64,000 nucleotides of DNA from Lantana camara (GCA_037501455.1 CM074856.1:89292001-89356000); one strand, 5' to 3'; shown: positions 36,141 to 48,987, counted from the stretch's first letter. The notes: a model not told the origin generated them from the letters alone. Numbers and translations are program-made.

Positions 36141-37766
36141 TGTAACACCCGGAACGCCAGGCGCCACATCCCCCGCACTATAGTCTCAATCCACATATGA
36201 AACGGGTAATTCATATATGAACCAAAACTATAGCGAACGGGAGATAATAAAACTCAAAAGCTAGGGCTAGGCGGGTACCCTCAATCAATACCAAAACAAC
36301 TCAGAACAATAAAATAGCGGAAGCCAAAACATTCAATACATATAGGTACCATATTTACATATTTATTATTATTTACCAGCAATTCATACAATCCAATATT
36401 CCCTCTCACATTTACATATCAATATATTATCATTCCTCAAAATATGCCAAAACATGCTACAAGATGTATCAAGTATTAGTAGACGAACCAAATATGAGAT
36501 GGAGTGTGCTAGACCCAAATTAAAGACAAACTAGACTCTAATTCCCGCCTAGCACGAAACCTGCAAAACTGAAAAGTTGAGGTGTCAGTCCAAAACAGAC
36601 TGAGCGAGGGGGTATAAATAAATATATGCGCAATTGCCATGCAATTTATAACCTCGGGTAAGATTTTATAAGGAAAACGAAATAAGTTTAAAAATAACAA
36701 GAGGTACCCGCCCGAGATTATAACAATTCCAATTTACAGTTAACAAACAATTCAATCAATCAGTGGCCCGGCGAGTGAGGGCAAATCTCCAACCTTTCTC
36801 CGACAGTGTACAATATTTCAAGTTAATTAATGAATTAGGTGATCACACAAACAGTTCTGTGCACAATTAGCAATTTCAATCAATAAATCCTTCTTCCTCC
36901 GGGTGATGGCGGGCTTGCAAGACCCAGCCATCCAATCATGGTGTACGTCGGGAACATGACTCCCACGTACGGGATTTCTTCCTCCACCAAACCTCCTGGT
37001 GGATTCCGAGGTGATCCCACAATGGTGAGGATAGTGCAAGAGTTACCCGTCAGCCCTTGCTTTCCCGGTTGGCTCAGTACACTACCCTCGGGCCCAACGT
37101 GAACAATAGTTACTTGCCAAAACAATCAATTCGTCAATCAATCAATCAATCAATCAATCCATTTTCGTGAAATCATTTGAAGATCATAAGGTTAGAAAAC
37201 TATAGATATATATAGATACGTTTTGGCCGAAAATCACATAAGGGTTATAAGGATTCTATATATATATCTAGAATTTAAACCTCACCTTGACAATCCACCC
37301 AAAAGAAAGCAAGAGAACACCCTACGGAGCTGGCTCCTCTAACCCGGGACCGTGATCTGTGCAACAAGGACAAGTGTGAAATAAGACTCAACTCGAATGA
37401 ACCAATTAAGACGCACGGCGAAGTCATAATCAAGATATTATGCAATAACAATCAAGGAGCGTCAAGTCAGATCATGATTATCAATTAAGCAAGTATATAT
37501 ATCCCATAACTCACATATGGGAGCCAAGGAAGTGAAAGAAATGCAATAAGAAAGTTTTTGGTGAAGTTTGGCCAAAACCGACAATATTTTGAAATGTACA
37601 TGTTGTGGGAAAACTGGAATATCTTAAATTCTAGAAGTGGGAATCGAGTTTTGTTTATTGGATATGAAAGTAGACACATAGACCTTTCTAACGCTATATG
37701 GCACGTTCTCTAATTCAAACCGAGGTGAAAATGGCGTTCGTCCGAAGTTGGACAAAATGCAGGAAA

Positions 37767-37890
37767 GTGACACGCCCGTGTCACCAATACAAGGCAAACC
37801 GTGACACCCCCGTGTCACGGTACAAAAAATCAAACCAACATGCACCCCCGTGTCGCCAGCACAAAGCAAAGTTGACACCCCCGTGTCAAC
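37767..37890. repeat. Palindrome cluster in D 3' LTR
   Basis: GTGACACGCCCGTGTCAC at 37767-37784, a CCCC-centred 22-bp copy at 37799-37820, a copy with damaged left arm near 37840-37856, and GTTGACACCCCCGTGTCAAC at 37871-37890. Outer arm bases vary but stay paired (CCGTG/CACGG, GTTG/CAAC). Confidence 0.88.
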
Positions 37891-38514
37891 TGTGCGTAAC
37901 AGAAAAAACAGGGGAGAAAACAGGGGTTTCCATGCAAAACCAACCCCAAACCAAAATATACCAAACTCCAACCATAACAAATGTTGAAACACCTCATATA
38001 TGCATCATACTTCCAATATTCATCAATTCAACCAAGAAATAAACATCCAAACATCAATAATTTCTCATGAAAACCCCATATTATACACATGCTTCCAACC
38101 TTCAATAATTTCAAGATTTTCATGCAATCCTTACTCCTTAAGATCAAGATCATGCTCTCAACTTCAATCATGCAAGAATTCAACAACAAATCCCTAAATT
38201 CATACTTGATCACATATTTAAGAATTTCAAGAAATTTCTAATTTCTACCTTGAATCAAAAGAAATGGTGATGAGATGATGATATATTGTTGATGATGCTC
38301 CTACTTCACACTTCCTTCAATTCTAGCTTGAATTAAGGTTGATATCTTTTTCCTCTTCTTAAGGTGTAAATGCCGGTTTCTACTAGGTTTATGTTTGTGT
38401 GAGTTTTTCTCTTGAATCATATGGGACGTAATGGAAGAAATGAGACACAATTCATGATATATCCTAAAGTCATGTGTGGAAATATGTGATTCCTCCCTAT
38501 TTGCATGAAAGTCC

Positions 38515-38530
38515 CTCATTTATATAAATT
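38515..38530 (-). promoter_or_regulatory. TATA box of D 3' LTR
   Basis: Minus strand AATTTATATAAATGAGGGACT: strong TATA followed by GAGGGACT. The equivalent in the other LTR is at 45930-45945. Confidence 0.6.
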
Positions 38531-38812
38531 GATGCACATAAGTAAAATCTCTAACTATTGATGCAATTAACTTCAAGTCATGATATACACTCATTACACA
38601 ATTTCACATAAGGGAACAATTAAGGATCATATAATACCAGTATGGCACTTATTTCACTTATTTCATATAATTCATATAAATGTATGGGAACATATGGCAA
38701 GTAATATGATGATACTTGTAATTAAATGAACAAACAAGTAATTTAACCTCCTAACTCCCGAAGACCCGCTCGTGGAGTGCTTACCTGAACTTCCGGAAAT
38801 TGGGGCGTTACA

Positions 38813-38826
38813 ACTATCCCCCCTTA
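38813..38826 (-). other. Polypurine tract of element D
   Basis: Minus strand CTAAGGGGGGATAGT directly upstream of the 3' LTR start TGTAACGCCCC. Confidence 0.82.
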
Positions 38827-38846
38827 GAAGAATCTGGTCCCCAGAT

Positions 38847-39443
38847 TCATTGATCGGAGTTGAACAACTCGGGGTGGAACCTTTTCATCTTTTCTTCCGG
38901 TTCCCAAGTCATCTCTTCGGATTTATCACTTCTCCATAACACCTTGACCATAGGAATCCGTCGATTTCTTAATTCTTGATACTTTCTATCCAACACCTTA
39001 ACCGGTTGCTGAACAAAAGAGAGATTTGGTTCTAACTCAACTTCTTCAACGGGGAGAATTTCTGTTTCATCTGGATAATATTTTCTGAGCTGAGAGACAT
39101 GGAGTACATTATGAATCCCGGTAAGATTAGGAGGTAGGTCCAATCTGTAAGCCACTTCCTCAATTCCCTCAAGAATCTCGAATGGACCCAAATAGCGATT
39201 GTTAAGCATTCCTCCCTTTCCAGTACGAGAAAACCCCTTTCTTGGAGATACTTTCAAGAAAACCCGATCTCCAACTTCAAACTTAAGATCCCTTCTACGG
39301 ATATCGGCGTAGCTTTTCTGTCTATCTTGTGCAGCTTTCATCCGTTGTTGTATTAACTGAACCTTTTCAATCATAGCTTCCATGGCTTTAGAAGGTTTCT
39401 CCAGTTTTCCTTCCTTCTTTACTCCCTCTTGTTTTGTCCACTT
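38847..39443 (-). CDS. Element D integrase C-terminus and chromodomain-like tail
   Basis: In frame with the upstream polyprotein but cut off by the TAG at 39444-39446; the first ATG is at 39383, so no real start is claimed. Contains RQKSYADIRRRDL, the GIHNVLHVSQLRK motif and the tail IPMVKVLWRS...MTWE ending at HPELFNSDQ. This is the standard end of a Tekay-type integrase, where the tail is thought to guide insertion into chromatin. Pairs well with A's 12772-13212. Stops 20 bp before the PPT. Confidence 0.88.
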   Translation of the reverse strand, partial: KWTKQEGVKKEGKLEKPSKAMEAMIEKVQLIQQRMKAAQDRQKSYADIRRRDLKFEVGDRVFLKVSPRKGFSRTGKGGMLNNRYLGPFEILEGIEEVAYRLDLPPNLTGIHNVLHVSQLRKYYPDETEILPVEEVELEPNLSFVQQPVKVLDRKYQELRNRRIPMVKVLWRSDKSEEMTWEPEEKMKRFHPELFNSDQ

Positions 39444-40841
39444 CTATTCCTCTAGATCAAAATATAACGGGGACCGACATTTTCGTCCATAAAGTAATTC
39501 ATACGGAGCCATGCCGATAGAGGATTGATAGCTATTGTTATAAGCAAATTCAATCAAGGGGAGTTGGTCACACCATGAATTTGAAAAATCCAAAGCACAC
39601 GACCGGAACAAATCTTCTAAATATCTTATCACCCTCTCGGATTGACCGTCGGTTTGGGGATGAAAAGCCGTGCTAAACTGAAGTTTTGTTCCCAATATAT
39701 CTTGCAATTCTCGCCACAACTTAGAAGTAAAGCGGGGATCTCTATCCGAAACAATGCTCACCGGAATTCCATGAAGGCGAACAATCTCTCTATTATAAAT
39801 CTCGGATAATTTCTTAATCTTGAAGGACATACGAACCGGTAAGAAATGAGCAGACTTAGTCAATCGGTCCACAATCACCCAAATACCGTCATACCCTCCT
39901 TTCACCTTTGGTAACCCGGTTATAAAATCTATTGTCACCTGTTCCCACTTCCACTCGGGGATAGGCAACGGCTGTAAAAGACCTCCGGGCTTTTGATGTT
40001 CAGCTTTAACTTGTTGACATGTCAAACAACATTTCACGAACTCGGCTACATCCTTCTTTAATCCACGCCACCAATAAAATTGTTTTAAGTCTCTATACAT
40101 TTTGTTTCCTCCCGGATGTACCGAATAGGCCGATTTATGAGCTTCCTCCAACAATACCCTTTTCAATTCCTCGGGTACCACTACTCGGTTCTTGAAGCGA
40201 AGAAAACCAGCTTCATCAAACCCAAATGGACTTTCCGGATCCCCTCTTGCTTTAGCAACTAACTTTTGAACTTCCGGATCTTTACCTTGAGCCTCAAACA
40301 ATCTAGATTTCAATTCCGGTTGAATGGTGATATTGAATACTCGGGCTTTCATCACAATAGGCTCGATCGTACCACTTCCTTCCAACTCCAGATTAGAAGC
40401 ACCAACTTTTCGACTTAATGCATCGGCTACGACATTAGCTTTCCCGGGGTGATACTTGATCACACAATCATAATCCCCTAGTCGTTCCATCCATCTCCGT
40501 TGCCTCAAATTAAGATCTTTCTGAGTAAATAAATATTGGAGACTCCTATGATCCGTGAAAATCTCAAAGGTAACTCCATACAAATAATGTCTCCATTTCC
40601 CAAGTGCGAATATCACCGCTGCGAGTTCAAGATCGTGCGTTGGATAATTCTTCTCATAATCCTTCAACTTCCGGGAAGCATAAGCAATAACTTTACCATT
40701 TTGAATCAAAACACATTCTAAACCTTCTCTAGAGGCATCAGTGTAGACTGCATATCCTTCTAAACCATTCGGAAGAGTTAGAACCGGGGCTGAAACCAAT
40801 CTTTTCTTCAATTCATTGAAACTTTTCTCACACTCGTCATC
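39444..40841 (-). CDS. Element D RNase H and integrase core
   Basis: Same frame as gag-RT, bounded by TAG codons at 40842-40844 and 39444-39446; the first internal ATG is at 40811. RNase [10 protein letters not shown] (near 40735), [18 protein letters not shown] and [14 protein letters not shown]; the integrase HHCC site is intact (HPGG... KCCLTCQ, about 40010-40145), unlike A; catalytic Asp in IDF (about 39930), Asp in SDRD (about 39745) and Glu in GQSE (about 39640). RNase H has GLECVL where A has GLGGVL. Sequence is otherwise well preserved, so the two stops are probably late events. Confidence 0.9.
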   Translation of the reverse strand, partial: DDECEKSFNELKKRLVSAPVLTLPNGLEGYAVYTDASREGLECVLIQNGKVIAYASRKLKDYEKNYPTHDLELAAVIFALGKWRHYLYGVTFEIFTDHRSLQYLFTQKDLNLRQRRWMERLGDYDCVIKYHPGKANVVADALSRKVGASNLELEGSGTIEPIVMKARVFNITIQPELKSRLFEAQGKDPEVQKLVAKARGDPESPFGFDEAGFLRFKNRVVVPEELKRVLLEEAHKSAYSVHPGGNKMYRDLKQFYWWRGLKKDVAEFVKCCLTCQQVKAEHQKPGGLLQPLPIPEWKWEQVTIDFITGLPKVKGGYDGIWVIVDRLTKSAHFLPVRMSFKIKKLSEIYNREIVRLHGIPVSIVSDRDPRFTSKLWRELQDILGTKLQFSTAFHPQTDGQSERVIRYLEDLFRSCALDFSNSWCDQLPLIEFAYNNSYQSSIGMAPYELLYGRKCRSPLYFDLEE

Positions 40842-43352
40842 CTAATCGTACTTAACATCTTTCTTTGTTAACCGAGTCAAAGAAGCGGCAATCTTAGAGA
40901 AATCTTGCACGAACCTCCTATAGTATCCTGTTAACCCCAAAAAACTTTTAATCTCCGAGGCATTCCTCGGTCTCTCCCACTTCATTACCGCCTCAATCTT
41001 GGAAGGATCAACTTCCAACCCATTTCCTAAAATTATATGCCCCAAGAACGATACCCGATCGATCCAAAACTCACACTTGCTAAACTTGGCAAATAATTGG
41101 TGTTCCTTTAAAGTTCTCAACACAAGCTCAAGATGCCTTGCATGTTCCTCAACCGACTTGGAGAAAACCAAAATATCATCAATAAAGATCACAACAAACT
41201 TGTCAAGGAATGGCCGAAAAATTCTATGCATCATATCCATGAAAGCGGCGGGAGCATTCGTCAAACCAAAAGGCATAACCACGAATTCATAATGCCCATA
41301 TCTCGTATTGAAGCCCGTCTTTGGAATATCCTCGGCTCGGATCCATAGTTGATAATACCCTTGTCTTAAGTCAAGCTTCGAATACACTTTTGATCCTTGG
41401 AGTATATCAAATAACTCCTCGATATGTGGAAGAGGATATTTATTCTTAATTGTCATCCGATTCAATTCCCGATAATCAATACACATCCTCAACGTACCAT
41501 CTTTCTTCTTTACAAATAAAACCGGAGCACCCCACGGCGATGAACTTGGCCTAATATATCCGACTTTCAAAAGACCCTCAAGTTGCACCTTTAACTCCTT
41601 CAACTCCGTCGGAGCCATCCGATATGGAGTTTTAGAATACGGCTCGGCATTGGGATACAAATCAATCACAAACTCTATCTCCCTTTCCGGTGGTAAAGAA
41701 TTTAAATTTTCCGGAAACACTTCGGGAAACCCTTTAACAACCTTCGTTTCTTCTAACTTCATCTGATCCTTGGGTTGATTAAGAATGTAAGCTATGAATC
41801 CCGTAGCCCCTTCACAAACCAATTTTCGAGCTTCCGAGAAGGATAATAAAGGCACGGTTTTAGAACTTCGACCCGTTACAATCTCTGAACCCAACTGGAC
41901 TCTCTTAGCCCGACAATCGACAGTAGCACAGTGCTTGTAAAGCCAATCCATACCCAAGATAGATCCATACCGAGACATAGATAATTCAATGAAATCCGTG
42001 GAAAGGTCCCGACCCTCAATACTCACCGGCACCTCTCTAAAAACCCGGTTAGTTTTTACACTACCACCAAAAGGAGTACTCACAACATAATAAGCAGGGG
42101 AAAAAGTAACACAAAGAGGCAATTTCATAGAAATATCACAAGAGATAAAAGAGTGGGTAGCCCCCGGATCAAATAAAGTATGTATGTTTGTGCCATGAAT
42201 GCAAATAGTACCTTCTACCACTGCTGCGGGGTCCACTTCAGCATCTAGTTCCTCTCCTTCCAAGGCATAAGCATGGGCTCGGATAAGTGGCCTCTGACCC
42301 CCAGGCGGTGGATCCCGTTTATCCGGACACGTATCCACTTTATGATCGGCCTTCCCACAAATCAAACAAAGATTCAGGCGACGCCGACAATTCTCATAGG
42401 TATGGTTAGGCCACCCACAATAAGAACATCCCGGTTTCCCGGTAGATGGTGGTGCGGCAGGAGTAACCCGGGGAGCTTTTTGAACCGGCACTTGTGGCAC
42501 TTGAGGCTTGAATTTCTTCATCGGGCCCTTAGACTGCGGTGGGGAAACATCATAAGTGATTGGCCTCTTCCCGAGATTATAATTGGACCTCGATCCCGAG
42601 CCAAAACCCTGACTCGATCTATAAGTAGATCTCCGAGCATTTATCGAATCTTCCACTTTTAAGGCCTTTTGAGTAGCTTTCTTCCAAGTGCTAGTATTAA
42701 CAGCTTCTATTGCGGCTTGGATGTCCGGCCTTAAACCTTGCACGAATTGCATAGCCTTATGGAAATCATCACCGGCGATATTGGGTGCATATTTAGACAA
42801 TCTCTCGAACTCGGCTATATATTCGGCAACCGATCTATTCCCTTGCTTGAGCTCCGTGAATTCCCTAAGCCTTCTAGTGCGAGAGGAGGGAGGAATGAAC
42901 TTGTTCTTGAATTCCCTTATGAAAACCTCCCATGTAACTTCTTCTTCAGCGGCATCTAGAACAATCCTGGTGCTTTCCCACCAAGAATAAGCTTCTCCTT
43001 GGATCAAAGTAAGGGTACACCTAGCCTTCTCTCGAGTCTCGCAAGGGATAACCTCCCAAATCCGTTCAATTTCTTTGAGCCACTGTTCAGCTATCATATC
43101 GCTCCCTTTAAAGAATCTGGGTGGATGTTTATTTTGAAATTCCCTCAAAATAGCTGAAATTGGGGCCGGTGGCGCTGGTGGAGGAGCTGGTGGTGCAGGA
43201 GGCACATAATCTCTTAGTCTTTGATCAATAAGCTGTACCATAGAGTTTAAGAAATCTTGAGGTTGCGCTTGAGGGGGTGGAGGTGGAGTTCGATCACGAC
43301 GATGATGCCCATGACCGGGAGAATGCTCTCTGCGAGGCCTTCCACGAGGCAT
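40842..43352 (-). CDS. gag-pol: Element D gag-protease-RT (ends at premature TAG)
   Basis: Start chosen at 43352 ([13 protein letters not shown]), homologous to B's gag start; the frame is open from 43379. N-terminal Pro-rich region, Ty3 gag capsid ([16 protein letters not shown] onward, about 43150-42650), two zinc knuckles [14 protein letters not shown] and [14 protein letters not shown] (about 42430-42320), protease [10 protein letters not shown] (about 42165), RT with [14 protein letters not shown] (about 41530), RLYDP-less plant type, and FIDDIL (about 41175). The ORF ends at TAG 40842-40844 just after the RT connection domain, where A has a Trp codon. About 836 aa of an expected roughly 1500 aa polyprotein. 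Confidence 0.93.
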   Translation of the reverse strand: MPRGRPRREHSPGHGHHRRDRTPPPPPQAQPQDFLNSMVQLIDQRLRDYVPPAPPAPPPAPPAPISAILREFQNKHPPRFFKGSDMIAEQWLKEIERIWEVIPCETREKARCTLTLIQGEAYSWWESTRIVLDAAEEEVTWEVFIREFKNKFIPPSSRTRRLREFTELKQGNRSVAEYIAEFERLSKYAPNIAGDDFHKAMQFVQGLRPDIQAAIEAVNTSTWKKATQKALKVEDSINARRSTYRSSQGFGSGSRSNYNLGKRPITYDVSPPQSKGPMKKFKPQVPQVPVQKAPRVTPAAPPSTGKPGCSYCGWPNHTYENCRRRLNLCLICGKADHKVDTCPDKRDPPPGGQRPLIRAHAYALEGEELDAEVDPAAVVEGTICIHGTNIHTLFDPGATHSFISCDISMKLPLCVTFSPAYYVVSTPFGGSVKTNRVFREVPVSIEGRDLSTDFIELSMSRYGSILGMDWLYKHCATVDCRAKRVQLGSEIVTGRSSKTVPLLSFSEARKLVCEGATGFIAYILNQPKDQMKLEETKVVKGFPEVFPENLNSLPPEREIEFVIDLYPNAEPYSKTPYRMAPTELKELKVQLEGLLKVGYIRPSSSPWGAPVLFVKKKDGTLRMCIDYRELNRMTIKNKYPLPHIEELFDILQGSKVYSKLDLRQGYYQLWIRAEDIPKTGFNTRYGHYEFVVMPFGLTNAPAAFMDMMHRIFRPFLDKFVVIFIDDILVFSKSVEEHARHLELVLRTLKEHQLFAKFSKCEFWIDRVSFLGHIILGNGLEVDPSKIEAVMKWERPRNASEIKSFLGLTGYYRRFVQDFSKIAASLTRLTKKDVKYD

Positions 43353-43557
43353 CCTGAAATTCCAACACTGTACTTGCATGGTCGATTAACAAGTATGAAT
43401 AAATGTAATTAATGTCCATAGAACACGTAAGTCACATAATTCAAATAAGGCCAGATAGTTTCAAATACGATGCAAGACTCTCAAGTAATCAAGTAATCCT
43501 ATGCCGTACGACTTAGACTCACATGACACGACACTAGAACCTCGGTTTTGCAATCGG
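43353..43557 (-). other. Leader of element D between PBS and gag
   Basis: Minus-strand leader with the CCCGATTGCAAAACCGAGG and GTGTCGTGTCATGTGAG words that recur after the PBS in B (17871-17920) and E (56760 and 63200, minus). Noncoding. Confidence 0.75.
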
Positions 43558-43569
43558 GCTTTGATACCA
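43558..43569 (-). other. Primer-binding site of element D (one mismatch)
   Basis: Minus strand TGGTATCAAAGC, one base from TGGTATCAGAGC, 8 nt from the LTR end. Confidence 0.85.
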
Positions 43570-43577
43570 CCTTAGGA

Positions 43578-46226
43578 TGTAACACCCGGAACGCCAGGCG
43601 CCACATCCCCCGCACTATAGTCTCAATCCACATATGAAACGGGCAATTCATATATGAACCAAAACTATAGCGAACGGGAGACAATAAAACTCAAAAGCTA
43701 GGGCTAGGCGGGTACCCTCAATCAATACCAAAACAACTCAGAACAATAAAATAGCGGAAGCCAAAACATTCAATACATATAGGTACCATATTTACATATT
43801 TATTATTATTTACCAGCAATTCATACAATCCAATATTCCCTCTCACATTTACATATCAATATATTATCATTCCTCAAAATATGCCAAAACATGCTACAAG
43901 ATGTATCAAGTATTAGTAGATGAACCAAATATGAGATGGAGTGTGCTAGACCCAAATTAAAGACAAACTAGACTCTAATTCCCACCTAGAACGAAACCTG
44001 CAAAACTGAAAAGTTGAGGTGTCAGTCCAAAACAGACTGAGCGAGGGGGTATAAATAAGTATATGCGCAATTACCATGCAATTTATAACCTCGGGTAAGA
44101 TTTTATAAGGAAAACGAAATAAGTTTAAAAATAACAAGAGATACCCGCCCGAGATTATAACAATTCCAATTTACAGTTAACGAACAATTCAATCAATCAG
44201 TGGCCCGGTGAGTGAGGGAAAATCTCCAACCTTTCTCCGACAGTGTACAATTTTTCAAGTTAATTAATGAATTAGGTGATCACACAAACAGTTCTGTGCA
44301 CAATTAGCAATTTCAATCAATAAATCCTTCTTCCTCCGGGTGATGGCGGGCTTGCAAGACCCAGCCATCCAATCATGGTGTACGTCGGGAACATGGCTCC
44401 CACGTACGGGATTTCTTCCTCCACTAAACCTCCTGGTGGATTCCGAGGTGATTCCACAATGGTGAGGATAGTGCAAGAGTTACCCATCAGCCCTTGCTTT
44501 CCCGGTTGGCTCAATACACTACCCTCGGGCCCAACGTGAACAATAGTTACTCGCCAAAACAATCAATTCGTCAATCAATCAATCAATCAATCCATCCATT
44601 TTCGTGAAATCATTTGAAGATCATAAGGTTAGAAAACTATAGATATATATAGATACGTTTTGGCCGAAAATCACATAAGGGTTATAAGGATTCTATATAT
44701 ATATATCTAGAATTTAAACCTCACCTTGACAATCCACCCAAAAGAAAGCAAGAGAACACCCTACGGAGCGGGCTCCTCGAACCCGGGACCGTGATTTGTG
44801 CAACAAGGACAAGTGTGAAATAAGACTCAACTCGAATGAACCAATTAAGACGCACGGCGAAGTCATAATCAAGATATTATGCAATAACAATCAAGGAGCG
44901 TCAAGTCAGATCATGATTATCAATTAAGCAAGTATATATATCCCATAACTCACATATGGGAGCCAAGGAAGTGAAAGAAATGCAATAAGAAAGTTTTTGG
45001 TGAAGTTTGGCCAAAACCGACAATTTTTGGAAATGTACATGTTGTGGGAAAACTGGAAATGTACATGTTTATTGGATATGAAAGTAGACACATAGACCTT
45101 TCCAACGCTATATGGCACGTTCTCTAATTCAAACCGAGGTGAAAATGGCGTTCGTCCGAAGTTGGACAAAATGCAGGAAAGTGACACGCCCGTGTCACCA
45201 ATACAAGGCAAACCGTGACACCCCCGTGTCACGGTACAGAAAATCAAACCAACATGCACCCCCGTGTCGCCAGCACAAAGCAAAGTTGACACCCCCGTGT
45301 CAACTGTGCGTAACAGAAAAAACAGGGGAGAAAACAGGGGTTTCCATGCAAAACCAACCCCAAACCAAAATATACCAAACTCCAACCATAACAAATGTTG
45401 AAACACCTCATATATGCATCATACTTCCAATATTCATCAATTCAACCAAGAAATAAACATCCAAACATCAAGAATTTCTCATGAAAACCCCATGATATAC
45501 ACATGCTTCCAACCTTCAATAATTTCAAGATTTTCATGCAATCCTTACTCCTTAAGATCAAGATCATGCTCTCAACTTCAATCATGTAAGAATTCAGCAA
45601 CAAATCCCTAAATTCATACTTGATCACATATTCAAGAATTTCAAGAAATTTCTAATTTCTACCTTGAATCAAAAGAAATGGTGATGAGATGATGATATAT
45701 TGTTGATGATGCTCCTACTTCACACTTCCTTCAATTCTAGCTTGAATTAAGGTTGATATCTTTTTCCTCTTCTTAAGGTGTAAATGTCGGTTTCTACTAG
45801 GTGTATGTGTGTGTGAGTTTTTCTCTTGAATCATATGGGACATAATGGAAGAAATGATACACAATTCATGATATATCCTAAAGTCATGTGTGGAAATATG
45901 TGATTCCTCCCTATTTGCATAAAAGTCCCTCATTTATATAAATTGATGCACATAAGTAAAATCTCTAACTATTGATGCAATTAACTTCAAGTCATGATAT
46001 ACACTCATTACACAATTTCACATAAGGGAACAATTAAGGATCATATAATACCAGTATGGCACTTATTTCACTTATTTCATATAATTCATATAAATGTATG
46101 GGAACATATGGCAAGTAATATGATGATACTTGTAATTAAATGAACAAACAAGTAATTTAACCTCCCAACTCCCGAAGACCCGCTCGTGGAGTGCTTACCT
46201 GAACTTCCGGAAAGTGGGGCGTTTCA
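43578..46226 (-). repeat. Element D 5' LTR (2649 bp)
   Basis: TGTAACACCCGG at 43578 to GGGGCGTTTCA at 46226 (one change from GTTACA). Has a deletion of about 25 bp near 45058 relative to the other LTR. (TCAA)n tract near 44571, palindromes at 45181-45304, TATA at 45930-45945. Confidence 0.92.
45181..45304. repeat. Palindrome cluster in D 5' LTR
   Basis: Same set as 37767-37890: 45181-45198, 45213-45234, a degraded copy near 45255-45271, and 45285-45304. Confidence 0.88.
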
Positions 46227-47046
46227 AGAGGTGCCCCTCTCCGCCCTCCACAGAACGAAACTTGTGAACCGGAGGATCCCGCCTGGTTCCTTCGACGGCC
46301 AGCCAAAATGCCCTCCTTCGGCACAGGTGAACTAAGTCTCCCGATGGTGGAGAAGTGTCCTGGGGTTGCAACCGGTGACCCCGATGGTCGTCCCGGGTCT
46401 CCCGAACCACACAACTCCGAGGCCCAAACAGATCACAGAACTCACACATACATAACTCGTAAAGCTTATACTTATCATAAAAAGTTTATCTCGCCAAAAC
46501 TTAACTCGTACGCACACCAACCCTTTTCAAAACAAAGAACAAAACATAGCTTACTTATACTTAAAAGCAATTTTCAAACGTTTATAACAAAAGGGCCAAT
46601 TCCCACAAATTACTTATCCAACACGTATCTAAGTATATATATATTTATAGGTCACATGCAGGCTTAAAACACATTTAGGGTCGTAGGTCATAATAACTAA
46701 AAGAAAGAAACCTCACCTCCGAGAAGTAGCGGGAGCAAAGGAAGCGAACAGACACCTAGAAGGCAACCTCGTCAACCAAGGAACGAACCTAAAGGCAAAA
46801 CAAAGGCAAAAAGGATAACCTTAGACTCGACATGAACCACATTAGACGCTCGGCGGATGCGTATGTATGTTTATGATGCAAAGAATATGAGATGAATCCA
46901 CATTAGGTCATATAGGGACATCCCACGCATACAAGAACATTTCTAAAAAACGAGGGCATAAAACAAGTCACAAATTCACAACATGAAGCTTAACACACAA
47001 TAAAACAAGTTAATCATGCATACACATCATAAACGAGGCAAGAAAG
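46227..47046 (-). mobile_element. C' LTR, part 2
   Basis: Resumes after D with AGAGG. Blocks match family C at about 860-1560 (Pro/Arg-poor GC-rich stretch, CTCACCT near 46712, ATGAACC...GACGCTCGG near 46840). Interrupted by F at 47047; the last five bases GAAAG are F's target-site copy. Confidence 0.82.
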
Positions 47047-48987
47047 TGTTGGAAAACACGAATCAGAAAGCAGCGGAATTTAAAAATTTTTCCCAACAAA
47101 AGGACCTTGGACTCGCAATCGTGTAACCAAATTCGTAGAGATAGAAAACTTACTTTTCTTTTATTCTTTCTTGAAGCGTTTCAAGCCACCCAAGAACGCT
47201 CTTCTCGCGGCTTGATCCCCTCTCCTTGGTAAAGCTCGAATCTTCAAACTTCTAACTTGAAGCTCTATAGAGATAGTCCACCAACTTGATCACAATCTAA
47301 CTAGTAAGGATGCTAGTTCTCTAGTTAGTGTTTATGCTTAACCTAGGGTTTATTTGATCTTGGAGAAAGGAAGGTGTTCAACACAGGAACCAAAAGAATT
47401 TGCCAATTAGCTCTAAGGGGAGCTCGAGCTCCCCTATTTATAAGAGGGGAGTGGCCGAAATTCCTAGTCTTTTATGGGCTAGGATTTTGGTCTCTCTCTC
47501 TCTCCTATTACTTGATCATCAAGTAATTTGACTTTGACTTTGAATTCAAATTCAAATCAAATTTCAAGAGAGTTAAAAATATCCAAACTATTTTTGGATA
47601 ATTTTATACTTTATTTATTTTAAATAAATAACTTATTTTATCTAATTAATTAATTCATAATTAATTAACTAGATTATTTTTCTCCAAAATTAGACTTTCT
47701 TTTTAATTGAAAATTAAACCAAAGTCTATTAAATAATTAACACATTTAATTATTTAATATATATATACAATATATATATACACACACGTGTGGGACAGGT
47801 GTCACAAGGAGACGTGTCACTCACGTGAGCCACACGTGTGGTTTCACTGTAGGCCCGATTAACTCGTTTAATCATTTTTAAGCCTCAACTCATGTAACCA
47901 AGTTGTTGTGTGTGACCCTCTAGGTTCTTAATTCAATTAGCAGTGACCCTATTTAATTAATTCACTAATTAATTAATCAGTCCACAGATTAAACAACCAT
48001 AGTCTAGCAACAGGTGTTTAACCCCTAGCAGAATTGGAATGTTCGGATTCGACAGAACCTTTAAGTCATTGATTCATGTGAGGTACAATCCTCCTACTTA
48101 CTATCTCTCAACCAAGATCTAGGGCAAGGGAATAATCAGAACCCTAATAATCCGGTCTTAAAGCTAAGTGAATTTCATATCCATTTGATCTCAATCCAAG
48201 AAACCCTTTTCTTGATGTCTTGATCTACTGCCTTGGCCAAGGACTCCATATGGCATATGAATGAATTACACAATAAGTGATCACCTTGCAAATGCAAGTG
48301 TAGGTCCTTTCTTGATTCTCATTCACTTTCATGAATCACTTGTGCAGCCCCAGCATAAGCCTTGAATCAGTTGTCTAAGGCGACACCCTTTAAAGCTTAT
48401 ACCTAAGACTACAGAGTTAACTCATAAAGTGACAAGGAACCTCAAGTCTAAGGATCAATTAATCACATCAATGACTGGTGAGATATTTCCTAATCTGGAA
48501 GTTTCCATTTCCTGAAATAGAAACTTCCTTTCCCATTTAGGAATGTTCTCACACGGGGCACCTCAGTGAACTTACTTATTAAAGTAAGCACCCTCATGTA
48601 TCACGCATGTATCAACTATACACTTTGCACCTCCATGAAACAAGGTGGTCCTTCTTAAGGGCGTGATCCCACAAGCAAGCCTTAGAGGAGTCAGGTTGAC
48701 ACTCCCACTGTCTGTAGGACTCATCGGCTTGGAGTATTTTACTAATCATGACTTATGTGATATAGGGCTCGTTTCATGAACCATTTCACCTAAATGGTAG
48801 AGTCCTAAAGTCATCAGGATTAGGGGAGTTCTCATACATGCACAGCTAAAGTAAACGCATGCCAAACAAGAGCATATAAAGAAGTGTTGCCTCAATTCGT
48901 TATTTCATTCAAAGATTGTCTGCGATTACAATAAGGAAAAGCACAAAGCGGATATACAATCGGCTTTCTAGGGCACTATTCCTAACA
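47047..48987 (-). mobile_element. Solo LTR F (1941 bp) with TSD GAAAG
   Basis: TGTTGGAAAACACG at 47047 to TTCCTAACA at 48987, flanked by GAAAG at 47042-47046 and 48988-48992. Minus orientation is inferred from a clear TATA box (TATAAATAG, minus, 47434-47442). No PBS, PPT or coding region, so a solo LTR. The superfamily is unproven; the terminal TGTTAGGAATAGTGCCC on the minus strand looks copia-like. Its first 1.13 kb (plus order) aligns with each satellite monomer at 22171-35278: GTGTGTGACCC, AATTAGCAGTGAC, CACAGAT, ATCCTCCTAC and TCTCTCAA blocks occur in the same order. Confidence 0.9.
47434..47442 (-). promoter_or_regulatory. TATA box of LTR F
   Basis: Minus strand TATAAATAG inside an inverted repeat (CCCCTC...GAGGGG). 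Confidence 0.6.

Larger units (their letters stand above)
36141..38812 (-). repeat. Element D 3' LTR (2672 bp)
   Basis: TGTAACACCCGG at 36141 to GGGGCGTTACA at 38812 (minus reading TGTAACGCCCC to GTGTTACA). Contains a (TCAA)n microsatellite near 37130-37160, palindromes at 37767-37890 and a minus-strand TATA at 38515-38530. Confidence 0.93.
36141..46226 (-). mobile_element. Element D: near-complete Ty3/gypsy chromovirus inserted in C'
   Basis: Minus-strand order: 5' LTR (46226-43578), PBS (43569-43558), gag-PR-RT (43352-40842), RNase H-IN (40841-39444), IN C-terminus (39443-38847), PPT (38826-38813), 3' LTR (38812-36141). Target-site repeat AGAGG at 36134-36138 and 46227-46231; GA sits between the left copy and the element. 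The polyprotein is one frame broken by two TAG codons. LTRs differ by roughly 1% plus a deletion of about 25 bp near 45058, so D is older than A. Confidence 0.94.

Noticed and set aside
38028..38519. Short minus-strand ORFs in D LTRs conserved in both copies
   Set aside because: Conserved because the LTRs are duplicates; no start context, domain or extension.
42273..42990. Plus-strand ORFs of 100-129 aa opposite D's gag
   Set aside because: Antisense shadows of the gag frame.
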